This document shows positions 53,578 through 64,000 of a stretch of DNA of 64,000 nt, piece by piece. The stretch is taken from NCBI GenBank assembly GCA_030435675.1, contig CM059621.1, forward strand, positions 10,664,001 to 10,728,000, written 5' to 3'. This DNA is from Steinernema hermaphroditum (taxonomy: Eukaryota; Nematoda; Chromadorea; Rhabditida; Steinernematidae). Below the pieces are notes generated by a model. It was not told the origin of the DNA, ran no database searches, and worked only from the letters and a program-made list of their open reading frames with translations. The translations under genes and the position numbers were made by a program. Within the stretch, counting starts at the first letter, position 1. Each line of letters starts with the position of its first letter.

Positions 53578-53876
53578 CGGGACCCCGAAGCCGCCTTCCA
53601 CCAAATGTTCTTCTCACGCCACTAAAAACAAATAAAACTACCGTATGCCAGTCGTGAGCGCCGGGAGGGGAAAGAGCTTTATCGGGGCAGTGCACGCGTA
53701 CAATAGAGAGAGTTTATTTGAAAGTAAAACTGTATGGACCTAACAACACAAAGACTTAAGAGTGAGAAGAGCGCCTGCGGTCGTACCGAGGGCACAAGAA
53801 GGAATGCAATTTACAAAACGAGGTTCAGCACCCATTAAGCTTCTCGTCGTCGATTAGCCTGCAGCAGAGGAACCTA

Positions 53877-54207
53877 TTAATCGGCCTTCACCGGCTCGCT
53901 AACATACTTTTGATTGAGATTCCGGGGTCGCGGGCCCATGCCCCACTGAAAAGAAAAGGTGAGTCAGATCCGCCGACGGGACTGCCAGCCCGCACCACTC
54001 GATCATTGTCGCGCGGCGCGTGACCGCAGAGCTCGAATAGGGAACGGGGCCTACCTTGGCGAACACGGTGGTGTCGTCGTTCTCGGAAACGCAGCACCAG
54101 AGGATGCAGGTGACGGAGATAATGAAGACGATGGCGAAGAAGGAGATCCACACGGCCAGGGGCCCTAAGTAGTCGAGCACGTCCAGTTGCTGCTTCAGAT
54201 CGACCAT
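53877..54207 (-). CDS. Small single-pass membrane protein, 73 residues
   Basis: Two exons (54207-54055 and 53945-53877) encode MVDLKQQLDVLDYLGPLAVW, one transmembrane helix (ISFFAIVFIISVTCILWCCV), then an acidic patch (SENDDTT) and a basic tail (GMGPRPRNLNQ) ending EPVKAD. The second exon follows a TTTTCTTTTCAG acceptor, and the ATG follows a TTTCAG acceptor by 12 bases, fitting trans-splicing. I do not recognise the family. The WCC after the helix could be palmitoylated. It converges on the receptor to its left. Confidence 0.7.
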
Positions 54208-56085
54208 CTTGGGTGCAGCCTGAAAGCGGACGTCGGCTTACCAAGGAGGCTTCTGGCGAAGACAGTCCTCTCGACCGCCGCGACGAAGGCGCGCGAGGGG
54301 ACTGCGTCGTCAGCGCCACACGCCGCGCGACTCCCTTCTAATCACATCACAGAACGGACGAAAATAGCGGCGCCTCTTTACACAAAACAATCAATTCGCG
54401 CTGGAAGAAGCTCCAGGGCCTCGGGCCTCGAGCGTCGGCTACAGACGAGCACTGCCGGAAGCAGCCGGCCACTGGAGGGAACTGTTTGTCGAGGGACAAG
54501 AAGGAGCAGCCTGGCTGTTTGCACAAGAATCAAATCCAAAACAAACGAAATTCGCGAATTTGCACTCTAGCGGACGACGGAGAAGCAGCCGCGGTGTCTT
54601 TCGGTGGGATCCGGTCGACGGCACTTTTTGAAACGTCGTCATAACTTTAAACACCCGACAGGGGATCGTCTCAAGAAGATAGGACAAGAGGGGGGACGGT
54701 AGCCGGGGCCGCAGAAGCCTCGACGACCCATAGGGCCCAGGGGAGAAGGCGAGAAGGGGTGCATCCGTAATGCGTTTAGACGAGCGGAGCTCAGGGCGCC
54801 GCTCTCTGAGGGCCGTCAACGTCGACTGAAGGGGCGACTGTACGGTGCGGCGGCGTTGAATCACGTCAGAGGACGGCGCCCGGGCTGCACTTTGCCGTGT
54901 CCCCACGCTATCTCCTGCAGACATCGCAAATCGCTTGCAAAGCGCAGCTTCGCCACGACGGGGAATGCAAATGAGGGACGCCAAGGGCAACGGTAGAAGG
55001 AGGTGGTGGGACAGAGAAGCCAAGGGGCGCCACGAAGGACTTTTTGGGACGCGCCGACGCTGACTCGAGAAAGCACAAACAACCAGCTTGGCCCTCCGAT
55101 CGATCCGACTACTTGCAGCTGCCGTCGTCTGCCGCCACCTCGCTAGCGACGCCGCCGGAGGACTGAGGGCGCCGAGGAAGACATCATCCCTCCTCCTATC
55201 TCCGCCCAAATCGATGTTCCACTAGGGCCGAGCGCCGGGCGGGTGGCCCAAATGAAGGCAAATAATTGCGTCGGCACCTCCGAGGAGCACCGCTGACGTC
55301 ACGAAGCTACCACGAGGCTCGAGACTCTCGAGGATAGCGCCGAAGAAGGTGTGCCGATTGGACGCGCCACTTAGCTGTCTTCGAGCACTCGAGTCTTTGC
55401 GCAATTCGAGGTGATTATCACGCAACGACCACGCGAAGATCAGACTGCCCACCTTTTGAACTGGCATGTAATTCGATAGCGTCGGACTATCTGTTTCCGA
55501 CGCAGATCATCCCCATCCACACAGTGCCTGGTCTTAGAAGTCGCCAGGAATAGCAAAATCTGTGAAGGGACTCAAGGGATGACGAAGGAAAACAAGCCCC
55601 ACTGCTTTCCCCAGAAGGCGACACTTTCCGCGAGATCCAGTCACAACATCTGCATTCACTAAACAGTCAGCATCTGGTGGAGACACGCAGATTCACGCGA
55701 AACGCTAAACATCTCGACGAGATCCGCATTGATCTCCTTGCCGTTCACACATAGTGCCGCACAAAGTCCGCACGCGAGGCCGTCGGCCGGGCGAAGTCCG
55801 TTTGGAACGACTTGCGTCATCTGTCTCCAGCCGATCTTATGGACAAGAAGAAATGAGTTTTGGCAGGGAAAGTCACGCCGCTCGCGCCTTCCGGCAGTGA
55901 CATAGCTTCACTCTTCAACAGCTTCGTTACTGCAAAGATGGGAGGACGGCATAGGAAATGAATGACGCCTCGAGCAAAAGGGCATGGTCCTTCAGGTTAC
56001 CGTAGTCCGTCGCGAGAGAAACTCCCGAAAGGGAAATCCTGAGCCCTTCTGTTGGCGGCGATTCGTTCGATTTCCGAATCCGACG
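54208..56085. other. Gene-free interval between divergent genes
   Basis: About 1.9 kb. A minus-strand frame of 256 codons (55209-54439) is open but its product is a Ser/Arg/Leu-rich string with no domain, which is expected in GC-rich DNA. A TACCGTA lies near 55999, just upstream of the nuclease start, possibly in a 5' UTR intron. Confidence 0.4.
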
Positions 56086-57594
56086 ATGAGTTCGTTCCCC
56101 GGACGCCTTCGGGAGTCCGACGAGATCTCCATCGACCAATTCTCCGGCACCAACCTGAGTTCGTCCGTCTTCTTCCTCTCCCACTGCCACCATGGTCCGT
56201 TCCTTCTTCTCCGCTTCTCTATTCTCCTTCCAGATCACATGGTGGGCCTCGGCTCCGCCGCCTTCTTGAACGCGCTCCGTTCCGAGGACCGCCCGCTCTT
56301 CTGCCACCCGATCACGAAGCAGCTTCTTCTCCACGACCCCCGGCGGCGCTACAATCAGCTGGAGCCGTTCATAGTCACTCGGGAGGTGGAGGCGCCGTTC
56401 ACCATCTTCTCCGATGGCGCTCCGCTGGCGAAGGTGACCTTCTTGGGCGCGAAGCACTGCCCGGGCTCCGTCATGATCCTCTTCGAGTTCGACTTGGGGC
56501 AGAACGTCCTCTACACGGGCGACTTCCGCCTGGCCCGCAAGGACTGGCTCGCCTTCTCCTCCCTCCGCCTCTCTCCGCTCAGGTGTCCGAGTAGTCCTTC
56601 TCTCTCCACGTTGCCTCCTTTCAGCGCCAGATTCAAGCCCATCGACTCTCTCTACTTCGACAGCACCTTTTGCTCCGAGGAATCCCGCCAGATCCAGTCC
56701 CGCGAGCAGTGCAAGCACCTTCTGCTCCGCGTCGTCAAGGAGTGGCTCTCCCGACGCCCGAAGAACAAGGTCCTTATCTGGAGTTACGGTATGGAGCCCC
56801 GGGTGTGGTCAGGACTGCGTGTTTCCAGCTAACTACGGCCACGAGTTCATCCTGAAGTCCCTCTGGAAGGCGCTGCGGATGAAGATCCACGTTGCCGCCG
56901 AGCGCCTGAGGACCTACAAAAGTTGTGGGTCGAAGTTCGCCGACTTTGCCACGGCGGACGCCGAGGAGACGCGGCTCCACGGCTGCGTCTACTGGGCACA
57001 CGAGGAAGAAGAGGACAAAGTGACGCGTCGGCAGGTGGGAAGGAGCGCCTATCCATGTTCAGAGGGCTCTGTTTAGGTGCTCGGTTGCAGCGGGTGTTCA
57101 GCGGGAGACGAGGCCGTGATGGTGGTGAAACTGTCGATGATGTGGTTCTCTCTCCAGAAGGGGGTCTCTTCACTCAACATGGTCGGCTACGTCCAGGAGA
57201 GGTTCACTCGTTTACAGTACTCGTGCCACTCCTCGCTAACGGAGGTCGAGGAAGCCTTTCGCATTCTCAGGCCAAAGCGCGCCTATCCAAACGTCGTCGG
57301 ACGCGGCATCAACGGACAGAAGATCGCCAACCACTTCAGGTTCGTCAATTTCTACGCATGGCGATTCTATGGTGTGCGTTCAGACCTTTTCTGAATCGTT
57401 CGACGACGATCCGTGCGCCTGTGCTTCGAGGATTGGGTGCCAAACCCCTCCGAAACCATCCAGTTCAGAAGAATCCGAGTGGCTTCAGTGAGTATCTCCG
57501 AGTGGCCGAGAATGTCGCTGGACGTGAATGCAAGAAGCTCGACCTTCTCATGTGCAAGCTGCGACAAAACAGTATCGAGCGAATGAAGGAATGA
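56086..57594 (+). CDS. Artemis/SNM1-family metallo-beta-lactamase nuclease
   Basis: About six exons. The first two join across an intron to give HCHHDHMVGL, the metal-binding HxHxDH motif. CHPITKQLLL, FLGAKHCPGSVMILFEF and LYTGDFRLA are the other metallo-beta-lactamase motifs. The beta-CASP part follows: YFDSTFC, SREQC, VLIWSYANYGHEFILKSL, and CHSSLTEVEEAFRILRPKRA, which matches the Artemis S-Y-H-S-S segment and the P-x-x-A-Y-P-N-V turn. The tail (KKLDLLMCKLRQNSIERM) is short, without the long regulatory C-terminus of vertebrate Artemis. The family trims DNA ends and hairpins in end joining or crosslink repair. It converges on the acyltransferase, 46 bases away. Which SNM1 member is not settled. 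Confidence 0.88.
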
Positions 57595-57640
57595 CTTTAT
57601 CGTAGTTTGAGTGACCCGAAAGGAGGACAGCCCAATTGCT

Positions 57641-58776
57641 TCAATGGGCATTGCCAGGATAGTGCTCCTTTGGGTAATACTGACGGTACTCGAGGTGCAC
57701 TGGGGCGCCGTCGGCGTAGTTCCATCGAGTCCAGATGCTGCTTTTGTTGGCGCTTTCTATGACCTTCTCGTTGTAGAATTCCACCGTCTTATACGGGACA
57801 ATTCCGTTCCTGGAACAACTCATTGAACAACTGTATGTAATAAATTCCTCACTCGATGCAAAGCTGACTTAGGCGCATCTCGATGGCTGTCCCTAGTCCC
57901 TTCTGGCGATGCTCTTCGAGGACGAAGAGATGATTCTGGAACTCACAGGGGTGGCACATTTCAAAGGCGACGGCACCGTCCTTCTCATGACGAATAAGCG
58001 CCGATGGCAAATTCCTCAGCTTCGACCTGTAACACTCTCTTACCAGTATTTTATGTTCCCGAAAAGCACCTTGTCTGCTCGAGGTCTCCGGCCCTTGCAT
58101 GGATCCAAGTCTTTGTGATCCTCTCAGCGTCAGTATCGGGATCAACTTCGTCGAATTTGTAGCCTTCTGGCAACGGAAGCTCCATCTTCACCACTTGTTT
58201 CTGCTGTTCCTCATTCATATAGTAAAGGAATGTTGGGTAATTAACAGGTCGGTAGACGCCTTCCAACTTCTCCTCCATGTATTTTGCATACTGAGAGAGA
58301 AAAGGAGTACAATCACTTAAGAGTGCACTTACGATTTTCTGGAGGGGCTTCGCTCCTATCAGAAGGTAGCGTCGTTCGCCGTTGAGGAGCGCCGGAAATC
58401 TTTCATGGAGTTCATTGAAGAGGTTCTCGAGGATCTCGCGGTGATCCTCAAAGTTTGTTCGCTCGGAGTTAGATTCGAGAGTCAATTCTGGCCTGTTTCT
58501 ACTCGAGATGAGTCGGATCGTAACGAAAGACGCCTCTTACGGAAGATATCTGACTATTCGGATAGTCATCCAAACGTCCAGGTCGTCAGCCAGGTCTCTG
58601 TGAAAGACAAAAACAGGCGATTCGGGGAACAGTCCCCGAATGGCACCACGCATCACATGGTACGTGTATAGGCATAACGGCACTCTGCAGGCAGCGGATT
58701 TCTCGAATGCTTTTTGGATAGCATCCAGATCCGCTTCCGTCCGCTCGGCGGCCATCGGCTCGACCAGTTTTGTCAT
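57641..58776 (-). CDS. GLYAT-like N-acyltransferase (GNAT fold)
   Basis: Five exons or so encode about 290 residues. The start (MTKLVEPMAAERTEADL) follows a TTTAG acceptor closely. An N-terminal domain contains GLFPESPVFVFHRDLADDLD, like the glycine N-acyltransferase N-domain. LPEGYKFDEVDPDTDAERI leads into the GNAT part, where EEHRQKGLGTAIEMRLSQLC carries the acyl-CoA binding Q/R-x-x-G-x-G/A pattern. The end (YNEKVIESANKSSIWTRWNY) aligns with the GLYAT tail. The family conjugates acyl-CoA with glycine or other amines. Length and domain order agree with GLYAT. Substrate is unknown. Confidence 0.82.
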
Positions 58777-59225
58777 ATTGGCCTAAATTAGTTTTTAAAG
58801 TCAATTGCGCAAGCGTTCCATCGCTATGGAAAGAGAACAGCGACTGACAAATATCTTAATGAGATAATAAGATAGTCAACATGTCAGATGGGTGGTGATG
58901 CGTTAAGAACTGACTGACCAGACGGACTGACTAAACGCGACACACCAGTGGTGTGACTCCACACATCGCTCGAATTATGTGTGTGCCTGGGGAGTGTAGT
59001 GCAACAAAAATACAGACGTCAATGATAGCTGACGCACAAACTACAAAATCTCTGACACAGAGGCGCCATCAACATAACAAGAAGACGTCAACGCCAACAG
59101 CGACAAACGGAGCACATGTTTACCCTATGCAATCCAAGCCAAAAAAAAAACCCACTTTATCGACAACAGTGCTTCAAGACACTTTTTAATTATATTGCGA
59201 CGTTGTACACAAACCAAGAAACCTT
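58777..59225. other. Gene-free interval
   Basis: About 450 bases upstream of the acyltransferase and downstream of the serpin-like gene, AT-rich and with an A-run near 59140. Confidence 0.4.
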
Positions 59226-60933
59226 CTATATCTGGTTCTGTCTCTGTCGCCTGTGCTTTCTTGAGACGATCTTGCCTGGATTGAGGAACTTTGGAGACAT
59301 TGTCGGCGTTGCTTTCTTTTTCTCGTCGCACTTCTCAGCCATCTCCGAATGCGAACGTACTCGATCAGGGGAGGCGATCCGAGCCAGATACAGCGGGACG
59401 TCCCTTTCATTGTCGTAGACAACGAGCTGGAACGGTTGGTTTACCAACATCAATTTGTCGTTTCCACTCCGAACCGGAATCGGTCTAAAATCGGGTGATA
59501 TCTACAGATAAAACACAAAAAAGCACTACTCAGTGGCACGAACATCGGGAAGGTGCATTAGGTCGAGATAGTCGAAGCTCTGGATGTTAGTTGTCTGACG
59601 TCTACCCACAACCGGGGACGCTTCGCCTTCAGGACATCCGAGATCGCCAAATCCGCCGGGTTGGAACAATTTGTCAATTGATTCTGAAAGGTGGCCTTAA
59701 CTGAACTAGGCCCACGAGAAATTTACAAACCTATCGCTCTATTGATGGCCAGTGCCAGGTTCGTCGTTTGTTGAGGGATTTCGGCAAAAAGTGGCAAATA
59801 GATTGTCGTGATCTCATGGGCATTCCCCTGAAAAGCGGCTATTAGACGATGCATTCTATAAAAAACCTCAATTCACCTCTTTTGATGTGCGAATCTTTGA
59901 GATCAAATCACGCAACTGGCTCCCGTTCTTCAACTGCGAGCTGTCGGTATTTGTAATCAGATAAACGGAGAGGTTGTCGCAGATTGAGGGTAAGACGACG
60001 ATACTTCCCCCGTTCAGCGACATATTCCGGAATGGCTGTCCACTATTGATCCGACAGGCGTATACCTCGCTCTCGCCTCCTTCGTGGTTCTGAAAAAAAC
60101 CCCCGAATAACTCTCTCTATTTATGGTTGAAACACCCTGAATGTGACACTGTAAATCTTGTCGCTGTCGAGCATGTTCGTGTGGATCGGAAAGTCAAAGT
60201 GGCTGCCAATCCAGAGAATAGGACACTTTCGGTTGCTGACCGTCTGTGGATCGTTGTTTTCGTCTTCGTGCCAAAGGTGAAATGGAACCACGTCCGGCAT
60301 CGATTCTATCTGAATTACTGTAACGTAACCGATGAAATCAGCAATTTCTCACCTTTAGGGTTCGTCGAACCCATGAGATAATTTCACGTTCCATGTCGGA
60401 GAACGCTATCTTAACACCGAATCCGTAGGCCTTCAACGACATGAAAGTGTCGTAGCCGTATGACTTGCTGTGCGAACTGTGGACGAGGACGCGCCTATTT
60501 GTATTGAAGCTGCCGGGTTTCGCGGCTAGCTGAGCCGAATGCTCCCACTGGCGGATGTAGTCGGCGACGGCAGTGTCCACAGTGGCCAAAGTTGAGATGC
60601 CCTTCGGCAGAATGCGCTCCCGTATGGTCTGGCGGCACTGGACGTCGGAGACTTCGGACAGAAAGGCGAGCATGGCGATCACCTGGGGCACGCACACAAC
60701 TTCGTTAGCGTCATTTCGCTCACTGATCATCTGCCTGAAAAAGGAACGAATTACTCACAATTGATCAAGGCTGGTAGAACTCACAGGAAGATCTCGTAAC
60801 AGGTCTTCGCCCACAGCTGGACGTAGTCGGCTGTGATGAGATTTGAGGAGTTCTGGAGTCCGTCCGGGCATTCCTTCCGCTCTTTCAGCGGCGAAGTTTC
60901 CTTCAGAACCGTTTTCGACTGGACGGCGGTCAT
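59226..60933 (-). CDS. Serpin-like protein lacking the inhibitory hinge
   Basis: About seven exons encode roughly 440 residues. Serpin landmarks: helix A (ADYVQLWAKTCYEIFLQMIS), VVCVPQVIAMLAFLSEVS, a helix ending MEREIISWVRRTLK (family: W-V-x-x-x-T), INSGQPFRNMSLNGGSIVVL and QLRDLISKIRTSKEG (s2C/hF region), and the C-terminal s4B-s5B strand LVNQPFQLVVYDNERDVPLY followed by LARIASPD. The region where inhibitory serpins have E-E-G-T-E-A-A-A-A-T reads instead RRQTTNIQSFDYLDLMHL, so protease inhibition is unlikely. No signal peptide is visible, suggesting an intracellular protein. A basic tail of about 45 residues (KHRRQRQNQI at the end) follows the serpin fold. One intron ends TTACAGTAATTCAG. 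The exact start is provisional. Confidence 0.75.
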
Positions 60934-61369
60934 CACAGCTGCTAGAATGACACGGTCCCGACGTGCATCTCTGTCTGTAGTCTGCAAAGTTGTCTGCAGA
61001 CAAAAGTTTGCAGACTTCTATCTGTAATGAATGTCTAACAAAGAGAATGGACCAACAGGGAGCGTGATAATGAGGGAAAGCGTGTTGAGACGAATGTTCT
61101 GCAAGGCATTGTGTGTGTCAAACTTGTGTGGACAGAATTTCCCTTTTCTCTCCGCTCCACTTAATTTCGACCAGTTCTTACTGTTAACCATTTGAACCAG
61201 CTTAATTTGGCGCTAATTCGTATCTGTTTTTCTCTTTTTCTCTCAGGTTTGTCCCTGTGTTCACCGAATCGATTCACATGGATCTTTCTTGGGCTCCGTC
61301 GTGTTTTGTTCGATGAAAGCAAATTTCGTTTAAATACGTACGAATTCTTTATTTCGCTAGATTGGAGTA
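60934..61369. other. Gene-free interval
   Basis: About 430 bases between the serpin-like start and the stop of the methyltransferase, same strand. AT-rich on the right side, as expected for 3' UTR. Confidence 0.4.
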
Positions 61370-62175
61370 TCAATTTTTGAAGGCCAGATGCGCCCCGTCG
61401 CCGACATTTAATAACATGTTCGACGAATTTGGATCGGTGGAGATGAATTGATTGCACTCGTCGATCGCCAGCGTCGATGGACTCTTGTCGTCAGTGCAGA
61501 CGTTGCCGCTCCAAAGAGCCTAAACTTCGTGGTCAGGTGGATGGAGGGTGCAGAACTCACGTTGTCGACGAGGATGACTCCTCCTGAGCGCAACAGCTGC
61601 ATGCATTTCTTGTAGTAGTTCGTGTAGTTCAATTTGTCGGCGTCGATGAACGCGAAGTCAAAGGCCCCTGATTCACCTTTTGCGATCAGTTCGTCTAAAC
61701 AGTGAATTAGTCCCTGCAAACTGCCAAAGACCCGACCGAGAGTGTCCAGGGCAGAACCCCTTCTAAAGTCGATCTTCTTTGCAACTTCTGGGCGCTTCTC
61801 GATGAGCGGACGTCCGATGGCGTCGAGTTGTTCATGGCAGACGTCCATCGAGATCACCTTCCCGTCTTCGGGGAGCGCAAGCGCCCAGGCGAGGGCCGAG
61901 GCTCCCGTGAAAGTTCCGATATCAAGTGCTTTCTTTGCTCCTATCAATTTTATGAAATTTTTGCCCATCTGAAGTATTTCTGGGGCTCCGAGCATTCCGG
62001 CGCCTTTGGCATTCGCGAGCGTTGTTGCCGTGAGCTCATTCTCGATAGATTCTGCCTTTACAGTGATCTGAAGTAAGTTCGTTTGATAGCTTCAGCTGCC
62101 GGCGGAACCCACCTTGGAGCAATACGCGATAAGAGGGTTATCGGTTCTGTTGTAGCTCTTTCCAATCTGCGACAT
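61370..62175 (-). CDS. COMT-like class I O-methyltransferase
   Basis: Three exons (62175-62113, 62067-61561, 61519-61370) sum to 720 bases, 239 residues.The start MSQIGKSYNRTDNPLIAYC matches this family (N-x-x-D-P-L/I-x-x-Y). MLGAPEILQMGK precedes the SAM-binding motif KALDIGTFTGASALAWAL; VISMDVC holds the acidic ribose contact; FDFAFIDADKLNYTNYY carries the metal Asp and the family D-A-D-K; GGVILVDNALWSGNV and GDGAHLAFKN close it. Caffeoyl-CoA/catechol-type methyltransferases of this length move a methyl from SAM to a hydroxyl with a divalent metal. Substrate is unknown in nematodes. It lies upstream of the serpin-like gene on the same strand. Confidence 0.9.
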
Positions 62176-63527
62176 TTTTTCTGCAATGAGCGATTATGGA
62201 AGCTGGAAACACGATATCGATCGAGGACGAAAGGGGAACAGCGGCGATGCGCTATATCGCGATCAACAGTGGGTGAATCGCCGTTCGTTTATGCCTTTTA
62301 TTTAGGAGTCGAATGAGTGTGAACTATTGCGTAATCAGTCTTTGGAAGTTGATGCTGATCACAGAGGAACGGAAGCAACGATCACCGCTTCTCTCCCTCG
62401 CGACCAAAAAGTAAACGTGCAAACTGAGGAAACTAGTCGAGACGTCGTCATTTTATTGCGCTCTTACTCGAGATGTCGTCATTTTACGGAGGACACCCAT
62501 TGCCCATTGGACCGGCCTGTGGTAAGGACGTACGCACTTGCACTTGAGCCGGTGACACTGGACCTTTCCACCGCAGTGCACACAAGATTACTTGGGTTAA
62601 TCCCGTAATGGACACTGCTTTGAAAGGAAATTTTTAGGCTGTGCGTTCGATTGTTTTGCTCGTAATCGCTGAACGGTCAGCTGAGCTGTCATCAAAGTGG
62701 CCCCGGCAATGCTCTACAAGATGGATGGCGACGGGGGGTACAAAATACTGTGGTTCTTCAGCCCACAATAACTCTCAGATGAACAGCTATGTAGATTCTG
62801 AGCCATGAAGATGTCACAATGTCAATTTGTCGGTTCCCTTCCATTTCCTTCCAGTTCGCCTTTTAGTTCACTGCTCGTCGGGAGGAGCGATCTTCGGTCT
62901 CTCATTCCGTAGAAGTGACCTTGGTGCGTGCACCCTGACAAGCCTCACATGTCATACGGTATGAAAAATCTCTGCGTGAACAACTTTCAAGGGTGCCGCG
63001 CACATTGCCCTGTTGGTTGAAGTGCTCTGGTGGCGCAGTCCGTGGGTTCATCTGTTTGGCGACCCTCGACGATAGGTGGAGGGCCGAACTGATAAGACTG
63101 CCTTCGCTTTGTGTGATATTAGTATGATTCCTTTGTTTCTGTTGGATGCCTTTTAAACTATCTCCGTGTACTCGTACTATAATTTTCTATCTAAATGTAT
63201 TTTCCAAAAGGATTTGTTAGTTTGTGGACAATTTGTAGTTCACTTTTCGATTGGGACATGATGCGAAGAACATGATGATCACCGATTGATCAACGTGATG
63301 GTTCTTCTTGCCGCTTTCTTTTTCTTGTGCCGAGAGTGCGAAAGCATAGATCAGCGATCCCGTCGATTCGCCGTCATCGATTGTGACGGTGGGTGGAGAG
63401 TGGGTCTTCATGGCGCGCCCTTTCACTTTCATTCTCATTCTTCGTGCACTTCGGTGGCTATCGCTCCTTCTTTCCATGTCCTCTGATGTGTGTATCTATT
63501 TTCAGACTAAGGATAGCCACGTTAGCC
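62176..63527. other. Gene-free interval upstream of cytochrome b5
   Basis: About 1.35 kb between divergent genes with no convincing coding frame. Near the right end, ATTTTCAG at 63498-63505 is a good acceptor for the cytochrome b5 leader, so part of this interval may be 5' UTR intron. Confidence 0.4.
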
Positions 63528-63956
63528 ATGTCGGCCGAAGACCTCAAAGTCATCAGCAAGGCGGAAGTTGCCGAGCACAACTCCTCCGAATCCTGCTGGG
63601 TCATCATGGACGACAAGGTGTACGACGTGACCAAGTTCCTTATGGAGCATCCTGGCGGCGATGAGGTCATTATTGAACAAGCCGGAGCCGATGCTACCGA
63701 GAGCTTCAACGACGTTGGCCATTCTTCTGACGCTCGCGACATGGCGAATGAATACCTCATTGGACGTCTACCTGCCGAGGAGTGCCAAGGCGCCGAAGTC
63801 AACGACCCCACAAAGGCCCCGAAGATCAAGGCTGTAGCTTCTGGAGACTCTCTGAAGGACATTATCCTTAGTCCAACTTGGACCAATTTCCTGATCCCTG
63901 CGGTGATCTCTGTCCTCGTCTACGTTTCGTACAAGTCGGTCATGCGATTGTTCTAA
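63528..63956 (+). CDS. Tail-anchored cytochrome b5
   Basis: A single coding exon of 142 residues. The b5 fold runs from KVISKAEVAEHNSSESCW through VYDVTKFLMEHPGGDEVI (HPGG heme ligand) to FNDVGHSSDARDMANEYLIG (second heme His in GHS). A linker of about 35 residues leads to a C-terminal transmembrane helix (NFLIPAVISVLVYVSYKSVM) and a short RLF end, typical of the ER or outer-mitochondrial tail-anchored form. It passes electrons to desaturases and other oxidases. The ATG lies 22 bases after an ATTTTCAG acceptor. In-frame ATGs upstream of that acceptor are probably UTR or intron. Confidence 0.95.
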   Translation: MSAEDLKVISKAEVAEHNSSESCWVIMDDKVYDVTKFLMEHPGGDEVIIEQAGADATESFNDVGHSSDARDMANEYLIGRLPAEECQGAEVNDPTKAPKIKAVASGDSLKDIILSPTWTNFLIPAVISVLVYVSYKSVMRLF

Positions 63957-64000
63957 GTTTGTCATGTATAATTTTATTTTTCATGATTTGGTGTTTATAT

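Noticed and set aside
54439..55209. A 256-codon minus-strand frame
   Set aside because: The product is a Ser/Arg/Leu-rich string without a domain, signal or repeat, in GC-rich DNA where long chance frames are common; no splice or poly(A) support.
1..64000. tRNA, rRNA, spliced-leader RNA genes and CRISPR arrays
   Set aside because: I looked for the usual T-loop words, leader sequences and regular repeats and found none that I could support by eye; a covariance search would settle it.

Overview
The window is nuclear DNA of a nematode, probably a chromadorean. The gene set points there: a cuticle collagen, nematode-type Cys-loop receptors of both charge classes, a nematode-type globin, and homologues of Golgi mannosidase II, KIN17, mitoguardin, neuroligin and an IKK-related kinase. 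The gene structure fits too: genes are cut into many exons by very short introns (mostly 38-45 bases), and several start codons sit a few bases after a TTTTCAG-type acceptor, as expected for spliced-leader addition. I could not name the genus. Coordinates of multi-exon genes span first to last coding base; the joins were made by hand from GT..AG sites and reading phase, and most were confirmed by exon lengths that sum to a multiple of three.

Layout. 0-2.5 kb: the 3' end of a glycerol kinase, a ROMO1 homologue, an unrecognised ORF and a doublecortin-domain gene. 3.1-7.1 kb: a 19-exon Golgi alpha-mannosidase II (minus). 7.1-10.6 kb: gene-free. 10.6-15 kb: an anion-type Cys-loop receptor (plus) facing a globin (minus). 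16.2-18.2 kb: KIN17 followed 154 bases later by the parvulin PIN4 on the same strand, an operon candidate. 19.2-23.9 kb: mitoguardin (plus) facing neuroligin (minus). 25.5-27.6 kb: an IR-like ionotropic receptor. 28.5-30.8 kb: a cuticle collagen and a saposin-like protein. 32.9-40 kb: two related ankyrin-repeat genes flanking a TBK1/IKK-epsilon homologue. 41.5-48.2 kb: a mobile-element region, with a gypsy-like LTR element that has no integrase, lying between inverted copies of a small gene, plus a mariner relic. 49.8-54.2 kb: a small gene, a cation-type (nAChR-like) receptor and a 73-residue membrane protein. 56-64 kb: an Artemis/SNM1-type nuclease, a GLYAT-like acyltransferase, a serpin-like protein, a COMT-like methyltransferase and a tail-anchored cytochrome b5.

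Functionally, four genes belong to synapse and signalling biology (two Cys-loop receptors, neuroligin, the ionotropic receptor), and the longest gene-free stretches lie next to three of them. The kinase with its two ankyrin neighbours recalls the IKK-IkB partnership, but that link is inference.

The most unexpected signal is in the introns. The interrupted palindrome TACNGTA, mostly TACCGTA or TACGGTA, occurs in roughly a quarter to a third of the short introns I delimited, on both strands, often 5-20 bases before the 3' splice site. It is far commoner there than chance predicts, while in gene-free DNA it is near background.
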